A stretch of 49,697 nt of DNA, from assembly GCA_021604765.1 (NCBI GenBank), contig BQJP01000003.1:78081-127777 (forward strand), read 5' to 3'. A program made the position numbers and the translations under genes. Below, piece by piece: positions 43,520 through 49,697 of this stretch (its first letter is position 1; each line of letters starts with the position of its first letter). The notes under the pieces are model-generated. The model did no database searches and was not told the origin of the DNA. It saw nothing but the letters and a program-made list of their open reading frames with translations. This DNA comes from Thermodesulfobacteriota bacterium (GTDB lineage: Bacteria; Desulfobacterota_D; UBA1144; Nemesobacterales; UBA2774).

Positions 43520-44818
43520 TTATGTATTACAAGTTTGTGGAATTCCTACCGCTTCTTCATTAACTACATCAGATATTTCAACAAAAACTTCATCGCCTAT
43601 GTTGAAGCCTTCAGTATTGAACTTGACTGGTATGTAGTTAGGAGTTGTGCCTTTAGAGCCTTTCTCAATTAAGACCGGGAATGTTCTTCCTATGAATTGT
43701 TTAAAGAAATCGGTTTTTTTCTTGCTTCCAAGCTCTCTTAGCCTTTTACTTCTATCTTTTATCTGTTCAGGATTTATCTGGTTATCCATGACAGCAGCCG
43801 GAGTCATCTTTCTCTTTGAATAAGGAAATACATGGAAATATGTAAGTTCTGATTCTTTTACTATTTCATATGTGTTTAAAAACTCTTCTTCAGTTTCACC
43901 TGGAAAACCAACCATTATATCTGAGCCTATTGCTGCATCAGGGATTCTTTGCCTTATTTTGTTTGTAAGGTCCAGAAATTTTTCAGGACCATATCTTCTT
44001 CTCATTGCCTTTAGTACTTTTGCATCGCCGCTTTGAAGAGCAATATGAAACTGGGGGCAGATTGTTTCAGAATCTGCAATAAAATCTATTAGATCTAATT
44101 CAGTATCCGCAGGGTCTAAGGAAGTAAGTCTAACTCGGTTTACAATCTTCTCATTCTCTATTTGGCGAAGTAATTCAAAAAAGTTAGTTCCGATATCTCT
44201 TCCGTAGCTTGCAATATGAACGCCGGTTAATACAATTTCTTTATATCCTGACTCTGCTAGCTTTTCCATTCGGGTTAGAATTTCGGGAATGTCTAAGCTT
44301 CTGGAACGTCCCCTTGCACGCGGGATGATGCAAAATGTGCAAGCATAGTTACACCCGTCCTGTACTTTTAGGAAAGCTCTTGTTCTTCCAGGGAATATTT
44401 CTATATCAGGAGATTCAAAGCCTTTTTTCTTCTCTTTGAAAATATCAGAAATAAATACCTTAGGTTCTTCTTGGCGTTTACCTTCTCTTATAATTTTTAA
44501 GAGTGAAGAAAACTTGTGTGAATTCCCTATTACGTAATCTACTCCTTGAACCTCTTTCAGTTCTTCTGAGGAAACCTGGGCGTAACAGCCTGTTACGACT
44601 ACTAGTCCATCGGGGTTAGCTCTTTTGGCACGGTTTATATAGTTTCTAGCCTCAGCGTCAGCTCTATGGGTAACAGTGCAAGTATCTATAACATATACAT
44701 CGGCTTTATCTGAAAACGGAACCTTTTTATACTTACTCTTAGGGAGTTGATTAAGTATGACTGCTGTATCGTACTGATTTACCTTACAGCCTAATGTGAC
44801 AATAGAAATACTCTTCAT
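43520..44818 (-). CDS. mtaB: tRNA t6A37 methylthiotransferase (MiaB family)
   Basis: A radical-SAM enzyme that adds a methylthio group to N6-threonylcarbamoyladenosine 37 of ANN-reading tRNAs. It has 432 residues from the chosen start. The N-terminal methylthiotransferase domain has TLGCKVNQYD, VIDTCTVTHRA and VTGCYAQ, whose Cys residues bind the second [4Fe-4S] cluster. The radical-SAM motif is CNYACTFCIIPRARG. A C-terminal TRAM-like segment follows. The KVNQYD and TVTHRAD wording fits MtaB better than MiaB or RimO. The start at 44818 is preferred to 44839 because AGGGT sits just upstream, and it makes a one-base TAATG overlap with mnmA. Confidence 0.93.
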   Translation of the reverse strand: MKSISIVTLGCKVNQYDTAVILNQLPKSKYKKVPFSDKADVYVIDTCTVTHRADAEARNYINRAKRANPDGLVVVTGCYAQVSSEELKEVQGVDYVIGNSHKFSSLLKIIREGKRQEEPKVFISDIFKEKKKGFESPDIEIFPGRTRAFLKVQDGCNYACTFCIIPRARGRSRSLDIPEILTRMEKLAESGYKEIVLTGVHIASYGRDIGTNFFELLRQIENEKIVNRVRLTSLDPADTELDLIDFIADSETICPQFHIALQSGDAKVLKAMRRRYGPEKFLDLTNKIRQRIPDAAIGSDIMVGFPGETEEEFLNTYEIVKESELTYFHVFPYSKRKMTPAAVMDNQINPEQIKDRSKRLRELGSKKKTDFFKQFIGRTFPVLIEKGSKGTTPNYIPVKFNTEGFNIGDEVFVEISDVVNEEAVGIPQTCNT

Positions 44819-45906
44819 TATAAGACCCTGTTTATCCAACCGCCGCCGAGAACTTCTTTATTTTTATACAAAACAACAGCTTGTCCAGGTGTTATAGCGC
44901 GCTGGGGATTTATGAATTCTACGTCTGCTTCGTTATTTGGGTTTATTCTGACAACAGCATCATCTTCGTAGTGTCTGTTTCTTACTTTAGCCTTAACCAA
45001 AAGCTCTCCGTCAGCATATAAATCATTAATATCTATTTTTGTCCTATCCACCCATGAGAGGTTTTCTGCAATTAGTTTAGAACTGTAAATTTTGTCCTCT
45101 TCTCCAACAACAATACGGTTTTCTTTGGAATCTATACCTACAACATACATAGGTTTTCCTGTAGCTATACCAAGCCCTCTTCTCTGTCCAACAGTGAAGT
45201 AGTATATACCTTTATGTTTGCCCAAAACTTCCCCTTCGGTATTCACAATGTTTCCTTCTTTTTCTGGAAATGCATTATTGTTGACTAAATAATCCCTATA
45301 GTTGTCAGAGGGTACAAAACAAACTCCGGTGCTATCGGGTTTATCTGCTAATTTCAAATTATATCCTCGGGCAAGATCTCTAACTTCATCTTTATTTAAT
45401 GAACCTAGAGGGAACATTAGTTTAGATAACTCTTTTTGTTTTAATGTGTATAAAAAGTAGGTTTGGTCTTTATTCTCGTCATCCGCTTTGCTTAATTTAT
45501 AGGTGCCGTTATTGTTTTCTATTTTTGCATAATGGCCGGTTGCTAAATAATCAGCTCCAAGCTCAAGCGCACGTTTTAAAAGCAGGTCAAACTTCACATA
45601 CTGATTGCACAGAACACATGGAATAGGAGTCTTGCCTGATTCATATTTCTCTACATAATCTTTCAAGACGTATTCTTTGAACGAGTCTATAAAGTTCACA
45701 ACATAATGCGGTATGTCAAGCTCCTGTGCTACTCTTCTAGCATCTATTACATGATCCAATGAGCAGCATCCTCCCTCGGCATCTTTGTAATCCAAGAGCT
45801 GCATGGTTATGCCAATCACCTCATGGCCTTGTTCTTTAAGGAGCGCCGCTACTGTGGTGCTGTCTACTCCTCCGCTCATTGCAACAACTATTCTTTTCCT
45901 ATTCAT
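44818..45906 (-). CDS. mnmA: tRNA-specific 2-thiouridylase
   Basis: Makes 2-thiouridine at position 34 of Lys, Glu and Gln tRNAs. It has 362 residues. The ATP-pyrophosphatase P-loop is AMSGGVDSTTVAALL. The catalytic cysteines are in NQYVKFD's leader PIPCVLC and in STGVCFVPS, and the tRNA-contact region is GHYAKIE. The C-terminal beta-barrel includes YYFTVGQRRGLGI and ITPGQAVVLY. It is the first gene of a unit with mtaB and the phosphoesterase, pairing two anticodon-loop thiolation enzymes. No good ribosome site is seen before the ATG. Confidence 0.96.
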   Translation of the reverse strand: MNRKRIVVAMSGGVDSTTVAALLKEQGHEVIGITMQLLDYKDAEGGCCSLDHVIDARRVAQELDIPHYVVNFIDSFKEYVLKDYVEKYESGKTPIPCVLCNQYVKFDLLLKRALELGADYLATGHYAKIENNNGTYKLSKADDENKDQTYFLYTLKQKELSKLMFPLGSLNKDEVRDLARGYNLKLADKPDSTGVCFVPSDNYRDYLVNNNAFPEKEGNIVNTEGEVLGKHKGIYYFTVGQRRGLGIATGKPMYVVGIDSKENRIVVGEEDKIYSSKLIAENLSWVDRTKIDINDLYADGELLVKAKVRNRHYEDDAVVRINPNNEADVEFINPQRAITPGQAVVLYKNKEVLGGGWINRVL

Positions 45907-46003
45907 AGTTATATAAGAGATTACCCAAGCTCCATATGTGAAACAAATTTATATTATTGTTGGGAAAGGTGAGTGTTTGTGAAATTAACTTGTAGTAGCG
46001 AGC

Positions 46004-47251
46004 TTAAACTAGGCCCTCTTCTACACCTACAATTGAGTAGTAGGATTCTCCACCGAGAGTGAGCTCTCTAGCTTCTACATATTCGCTTACTGATAAATAC
46101 ATGTCTGAGCTGACTATTACTCTCCATATCGGAGCTAAATCGCAAATACCTCTGGCAGAGTCAGTTACTGCTTTTATGCCCTGGGGAACTCCATTGTCCC
46201 CATAAACATTCAATGTCTTGGAACCAATTCCTATTTTGCCGCTAATGGCGACCTTACCTTCTAGTTTTCTTTCTCTTGTTATGGTTGCTAAGTGCTGAAG
46301 GACTTCGACCGCAGAACAAATTGCTCTTAATTCTGGGTTTGTTTGTTCTTCAGGGGCATTGAAAAATGCAACAATTTCGTCTTTCATAAGAGCTTCAATT
46401 ACACCACCATAATTTGAAATTATTGAAGATGCAGATTTTCTGTAATCAGCCAGGAATGCATTAAATTCGGACGAATCAAGAGTTGAGCTAAGGTCTTGGA
46501 AGTCAGCTATCTTAGCCACGATAACTGTGACTCTTCTATTTTTGGTTTCTTCTTCCTCTTCCTCCTCTTCATTCTCGTCAGCCTCAATGAGAGTAGGTTG
46601 AAAAACAGGTTCTTCAGGTGGTTCTACGTCAGCCTTTCTTTTGAGTAAATCTAACATTTGATTATAGGTTTCAAATGCCCTTATCATTGTTACATCATCC
46701 CCTGCTTCACTTGAATCAAGCTTGGTTGCTAAATCACCTCTTGATACTCTTTTCATTCCTGCTATAAGCTTTTCAATAGTGTCTGATTTGCCGTTAGAGA
46801 GAAATGATAGCAAAAAGAGAACTATAATAGAGACAACAAGCCCTATTAAACCGCTCCATATTGCTGTAGATATAGAAAGACTCTTAAAGTCTGTTGCGGC
46901 CAGTCCAATTAATATAGTTGAGTCCTCAGATGTCGAGATCGGGAGTATTTCAAGGCTCTCCCCGTCTTCATTACCGAGACTTTCTTGTAACACACCTTCA
47001 GAATCTACAAGTTTAATAAAATAAATATCTTGTCTTGAATTTAATATGTTTTCAGCAGTTTCTTGAAAGCCAGTATTTGAATTACTAAAGAGTTTAATAA
47101 GATCTTGAGTCTTTTGTTCAGTAACAGTAGAGTTGAAGTAATAAGAGCTGAATAATGAAATTGCTACAGATAATATGACGAAAACAGCAACTAAAAGTAT
47201 AGATATTCCAGTTCCGGGCTTAGTCATTTTGGTACCTGGTCCCATACTCAT
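46004..47251 (-). CDS. Membrane HAMP protein with a degenerate class III nucleotidyl-cyclase domain
   Basis: A 415-residue protein. Two membrane helices (residues about 15-38 and 130-151) enclose an exported sensor region of about 90 residues. A HAMP-like segment (155-205), an acidic linker with a run of eight Glu (229-235 region) and a C-terminal cyclase-homology domain (241-415) follow. In VTVIVAKIADF the first metal-binding Asp is replaced by K247. In NYGGVIEALMKDEIVAFFNAP the second Asp (D291) is kept, but the Gly before it is K290. Catalysis is doubtful, so the domain may act as a sensor-driven regulator. The start at 47251 has GGAGC; 47245 is possible. It is a single gene between mnmA and rpmA. 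Confidence 0.8.
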   Translation of the reverse strand: MSMGPGTKMTKPGTGISILLVAVFVILSVAISLFSSYYFNSTVTEQKTQDLIKLFSNSNTGFQETAENILNSRQDIYFIKLVDSEGVLQESLGNEDGESLEILPISTSEDSTILIGLAATDFKSLSISTAIWSGLIGLVVSIIVLFLLSFLSNGKSDTIEKLIAGMKRVSRGDLATKLDSSEAGDDVTMIRAFETYNQMLDLLKRKADVEPPEEPVFQPTLIEADENEEEEEEEETKNRRVTVIVAKIADFQDLSSTLDSSEFNAFLADYRKSASSIISNYGGVIEALMKDEIVAFFNAPEEQTNPELRAICSAVEVLQHLATITRERKLEGKVAISGKIGIGSKTLNVYGDNGVPQGIKAVTDSARGICDLAPIWRVIVSSDMYLSVSEYVEARELTLGGESYYSIVGVEEGLV

Positions 47252-47495
47252 CGCGCTCCGACTTTATAGTTAGATTGATGAAATTTTGAGTTGGCATAAT
47301 CAAACTTCATAATTTCTATAATACAAATTTAAAAAGAACTAGTAAAGAAGAATTATATAAAAGCCTGTATTTGATATTTAAGAACCCTACCTGCACAAAA
47401 ATTATAACAAATTATTTATTAAAAATATCTGCTAAAGAATTGCCGGTTAAGTCCATTTGAGTCGGTATAGCAAAACTCACCTACTCTTCAAAAGT

Positions 47496-47756
47496 CTAAT
47501 TTGTTAAGGGCTGTATGTTTATTTTAGTTTTGTTGTTTGCAAACTTCTGAAATTCAACTGTGCCATCTATTAGTGCAAATAAGGTATGATCCCTACCCAT
47601 CCCAACGTTATTTCCTGGATGGAACGTTGTGCCCCTTTGTCTGGCAAGTATATTTCCAGCAATTACTCTTTCGCCACCAAATTTTTTAACACCAAGCCTT
47701 TTTCCTGCTGAATCTCTTCCGTTTCTACTACTTCCGCCGCCTTTTTTTGTTGACAA
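47496..47756 (-). CDS. rpmA: 50S ribosomal protein L27
   Basis: An 86-residue ribosomal protein whose N-terminus reaches the peptidyl-transferase centre. It begins [20 protein letters not shown] and has [10 protein letters not shown] and GRDHTLFAL, all typical. There is no N-terminal cleavable extension of the Firmicutes type. The start codon is TTG at 47756, with AGGGGG upstream. It follows rplU by 13 nt. The GTPase gene obgE, often the next gene, is absent here. Confidence 0.97.
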   Translation of the reverse strand: MSTKKGGGSSRNGRDSAGKRLGVKKFGGERVIAGNILARQRGTTFHPGNNVGMGRDHTLFALIDGTVEFQKFANNKTKINIQPLTN

Positions 47757-47769
47757 TTTTATATACCCC

Positions 47770-48084
47770 CTAATTCACAATATCAGTTATTTCTACTGTT
47801 GTGTAACGTTGGCGATGACCGTTTTTATTGCGGTAATCTTTTCTTCTCTTGAATTTAAAAACTATTATTTTCTTTCCTTTTTTTTCTTGAACTATCTTGG
47901 CTTTAACTACTGCTTTTTCAACAACGGGTGAACCAATTTGAACTTCCCCTTTGTCGTTAGAAACCATAAGCACTTCATTAAATTCAATCGCATCCCCCGG
48001 ATTACCTGCCAGAAGTTCGACATCTAATATGTCTCCTGGGTTAACGGTATACTGCTTCCCGCCTGTTTTGATAACTGCTTGCAT
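47770..48084 (-). CDS. rplU: 50S ribosomal protein L21
   Basis: A 104-residue ribosomal protein of the large subunit. It starts [18 protein letters not shown] and has the family core [19 protein letters not shown] and a basic C-terminus [17 protein letters not shown]. The ribosome site CGGAGGA is strong. It is the first gene of the rplU-rpmA operon, with a predicted promoter at 48142-48171. Confidence 0.97.
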   Translation of the reverse strand: MQAVIKTGGKQYTVNPGDILDVELLAGNPGDAIEFNEVLMVSNDKGEVQIGSPVVEKAVVKAKIVQEKKGKKIIVFKFKRRKDYRNKNGHRQRYTTVEITDIVN

Positions 48085-48141
48085 TATAACATTCCTCCGA
48101 ATTTACTAAAAGACTAACTATATATAGAGTAAAGCACTAAC

Positions 48142-48171
48142 ATTATTCCATTATTTATATAGTGTTGTCAA
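48142..48171 (-). promoter_or_regulatory. Predicted promoter of rplU-rpmA
   Basis: Minus strand: perfect -35 TTGACA (complement of 48166-48171), 18-bp spacer, -10 AATAAT (complement of 48142-48147). It lies about 60 nt before rplU. The rest of the 48085-48358 gap shows no gene and no convincing terminator. Confidence 0.45.
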
Positions 48172-48358
48172 ATGTTTTCGTAATATTTTTGATAGTTTTC
48201 AATGAATATCTAATTTGGGCATAGATTATACCTCAAATTCTAGTAATTGCACTATGGTTATTGATTTTGGATTCCATCATACTTGTGCGTAGTTAAGAGA
48301 TTTTGTAGATATGTGACTAATACTTAGGTTCAGGGGTTCTGCTTCAGAAATAAATGCC

Positions 48359-49165
48359 CTATTTATATTTGTCGTAGGCACGAGCTAATTTTGTATCATA
48401 TTTATTTGTTTTATATCCAGGTCCGTTGTAGCGTCTTGCAAATCCCGCCCAATCCTTACTCTTCAAATATTTAGACAAATTGTTGGCTAATATGAAGCGT
48501 CCAAAAGCTTTTAGATGTTCCCCTTCGCTCTTGCCCATAAGCCTTACAAAATCTTTTACACTCTTATAACCTAAGCTTTCCCAGTGATAACCCATAATTT
48601 GAAAAAGCCCCCAGGAGGCTGACTCAAGGGCTGCATTCTCATGAATTTTCTTTGCCTTATCTAACCTCTCGTGCTCCCTTGCTCCTCCAAAGTAGTGCTC
48701 TCTGGTCCAGCGGCTATAGAGAATATTCTCATTACCCTCTTTTAGAGTATTTGGATCAAGTCCATGTTTCTTGAGTTGACGCCAAAATACATGTCCTTCA
48801 AAAAGAATCTTAGGCTTATCCCCAGAGAACCCCTGCCCGCTTGACTCAACTTCATTTACTGCTTTGATAACCGCTAATTCAATGCCAAGATCTTTTGCCA
48901 CTGAATTGAGATCTGATTCAGCTAGAAAGCGCGACTTTAATTCAACCGGGTTTTCTGGTTCCTCGCTTAGTAAAGTACGCCATGTCTTTTGTCCTACTAT
49001 CCCGTCTACAACTAGTTTGTTTTCTCTTTGAAAATCCATTACCGCTGCTTCTGTCATTGGTCCAAAAGCCCCATCTGCAGCAATATCATAGCTAGCCTTA
49101 ATTAAGAGGCTCTGCAGTAGAACAACAGAGTCTGTCTTAGATGTGTTTCTTCTAATGGTTTCCAT
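48359..49165 (-). CDS. Phage-type N-acetylmuramidase with peptidoglycan-binding domain
   Basis: A 268-residue predicted muralytic enzyme. Residues about 10-68 form a PG_binding_1 repeat (LLQSLLIKASYDIAADGAFG, MDFQRENKLVVDGIVGQKTW). Residues about 80-268 match the N-acetylmuramidase domain (formerly DUF3380) of phage endolysins, with candidate catalytic E107 in NEVESSGQGF, then ILFEGHVFWRQL, ASWGLFQIMGYHW and FARRYNGPGY. There is no signal peptide, so export would need a holin or another route, as for phage lysins. No other phage gene is in the window. The ribosome site is AGGGTG. It lies 79 nt after the partial gene at the right edge. Confidence 0.88.
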   Translation of the reverse strand: METIRRNTSKTDSVVLLQSLLIKASYDIAADGAFGPMTEAAVMDFQRENKLVVDGIVGQKTWRTLLSEEPENPVELKSRFLAESDLNSVAKDLGIELAVIKAVNEVESSGQGFSGDKPKILFEGHVFWRQLKKHGLDPNTLKEGNENILYSRWTREHYFGGAREHERLDKAKKIHENAALESASWGLFQIMGYHWESLGYKSVKDFVRLMGKSEGEHLKAFGRFILANNLSKYLKSKDWAGFARRYNGPGYKTNKYDTKLARAYDKYK

Positions 49166-49244
49166 TGGGCACCCTACTTATATTTAGTTTGTTTTGAATC
49201 CTGATCCGCCATCTGGTAAAGAATTCATAGTTAGTTCAATACTA

Positions 49245-49697
49245 TTAATTTTCTAAAACTAGATTAAATACTGAAGAATCGACACTTACTTTGTCCCTTA
49301 GCTTTTCATGTACTGCTATATATATCCTATCTCCATAGCGTGAAAGTCTCTTGAATAGCTGATTCATCTGCTGACGCTGTGTTTCATGAAAATGCTCTAT
49401 GTTTAAAGTAATAGAAGACGAAGTGTTCTGCAAAATATTTTCTAAATGTGGTGCGACATTCTCAAAGAAATCAAGATCAATTAATCCTTTTATAGATATT
49501 GATAGATTAGCAGCTGTATTTTTTACTCCACTAAGCGATACTTCAAGCGTTCCCTTGTTCATATAAGGTTGAAAGGATTTTTCTATTGATTCAGAATAGG
49601 ACTCTGCAAGAACGTTATTCTCTTCAAACTCTTTAATAAAATGGCGATCTACATAATCTTTCATTGATATGCCAACTGTCCAGTCCTGGATTACCAG
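49245..49697 (-). CDS. Unknown protein, C-terminal part; possibly 5' truncated by the window edge
   Basis: The frame is open to the right edge: 11 more codons lie upstream of the ATG at 49664 with no stop and read as plausible coding sequence (LVIQDWTVGIS). I therefore treat it as the C-terminus of a longer protein. The visible 139 residues after that ATG have an alternating strand/helix pattern (LSISIKGLIDLDFFENVAPH, SSITLNIEHF, GDRIYIAVHEKL) that resembles a STAS/SpoIIAA-like domain. I do not recognise a family with confidence and no catalytic motif is visible. If 49664 is the true start, the protein is a small stand-alone regulator-like domain. There is no Shine-Dalgarno before it. Confidence 0.55.
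   Translation of the reverse strand: MVIQDWTVGISMKDYVDRHFIKEFEENNVLAESYSESIEKSFQPYMNKGTLEVSLSGVKNTAANLSISIKGLIDLDFFENVAPHLENILQNTSSSITLNIEHFHETQRQQMNQLFKRLSRYGDRIYIAVHEKLRDKVSVDSSVFNLVLEN

Noticed and set aside
48325-48350. Hairpin TTCTG-CTT-CAGAA near the end of the endolysin gene
   Set aside because: The stem is only 5 bp and neither strand has a following T-run, so it is not a convincing terminator.
48085-48358. Possible tRNA or small RNA gene in the longest intergenic gap
   Set aside because: No cloverleaf, GTTCGA-type T-loop or stable GC-rich stem was seen. Only the rplU promoter can be supported.
48359-49165. Prophage call based on the endolysin
   Set aside because: No integrase, capsid, terminase, holin or attachment site is present in the window; one gene does not make a prophage.
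1-49697. CRISPR arrays, defence islands, insertion sequences or a toxin-antitoxin pair
   Set aside because: No spaced direct repeats, transposase motifs or small paired genes of that type were found on either strand.

Overview
The window is 49.7 kb of an AT-rich, very compact bacterial chromosome. It holds 43 protein-coding genes, no rRNA or tRNA gene that I can see, no CRISPR array and no insertion sequence. No gap between genes exceeds 300 bases (the longest, 48085-48358, is 274). The gene set points to a Gram-negative-type aerobic heterotroph: heat-shock sigma factor RpoH, lipoproteins with lipobox cysteines, a complete-looking oxidative TCA block, GlnRS, and B12-dependent methionine synthase. 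The mix (RpoH-DnaK neighbours, an actinobacterial-style succinate dehydrogenase, threonine synthase paired with a ThiS/MoaD-like protein) recalls uncultured lineages formerly grouped with Deltaproteobacteria. I cannot name the phylum from sequence alone.

Layout. 1-3330: glnS (running off the left edge), divergent hemB, a HAD phosphatase-like protein and a degenerate receiver protein. 3346-10149: metH and a glyoxalase II-like hydrolase on the minus strand, then a lipoprotein, thrC and an overlapping ThiS/MoaD-like sulfur carrier on the plus strand. 10155-18660 (minus): a protein-quality-control and translation stretch, rpoH, dnaK, rpmE, an EF-G paralog, ppx/gppA, grpE, dnaJ. 18829-28394 (minus): a TCA-cycle block, acnA, icd, mdh, sdhC, sdhA, sdhB, sucC, without sucD. 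28628-32573 (minus): a fatty-acid-synthesis operon, DUF177, rpmF, fabD, fabG, acpP, fabF, without plsX and fabH. 32642-38399 (minus): an oligopeptide/dipeptide ABC transporter. 38452-40714: a stomatin/NfeD pair. 40851-42491: a membrane-anchored TPR protein (plus) facing an ECF sigma/zinc anti-sigma pair (minus). 42586-45906: a metallophosphoesterase and two tRNA-modification genes, mtaB and mnmA. 46004-47251: a membrane protein with a degenerate class III nucleotidyl-cyclase domain. 47496-48084: rpmA and rplU. 48359-49697: a phage-type N-acetylmuramidase and a partial unknown gene running off the right edge.

How the genes work together. Most of the window is central metabolism. acnA through sucC covers citrate to 2-oxoglutarate and succinyl-CoA to oxaloacetate. 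HemB supplies tetrapyrrole. MetH with the thrC/sulfur-carrier pair touches the aspartate-family and sulfur amino acid branch. The FAS operon makes acyl chains, and the ABC transporter imports peptides. RpoH and its chaperone regulators DnaK-DnaJ-GrpE lie on one strand within 8.5 kb.

Part 2 in brief. I found no clear new defence or mobile system. The best leads are: a sulfur-carrier protein ending Gly-Gly-Phe overlapping thrC; an Sdh1-like succinate dehydrogenase anchor rich in Cys/His; a set of plus-strand genes whose predicted -10 box lies exactly 8 nt before the ATG with no Shine-Dalgarno (probable leaderless mRNAs); a membrane cyclase-like protein that lost its first metal ligand; a pseudo-receiver; and a lone endolysin next to ribosomal protein genes. 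All promoters were found by eye and none has been tested.
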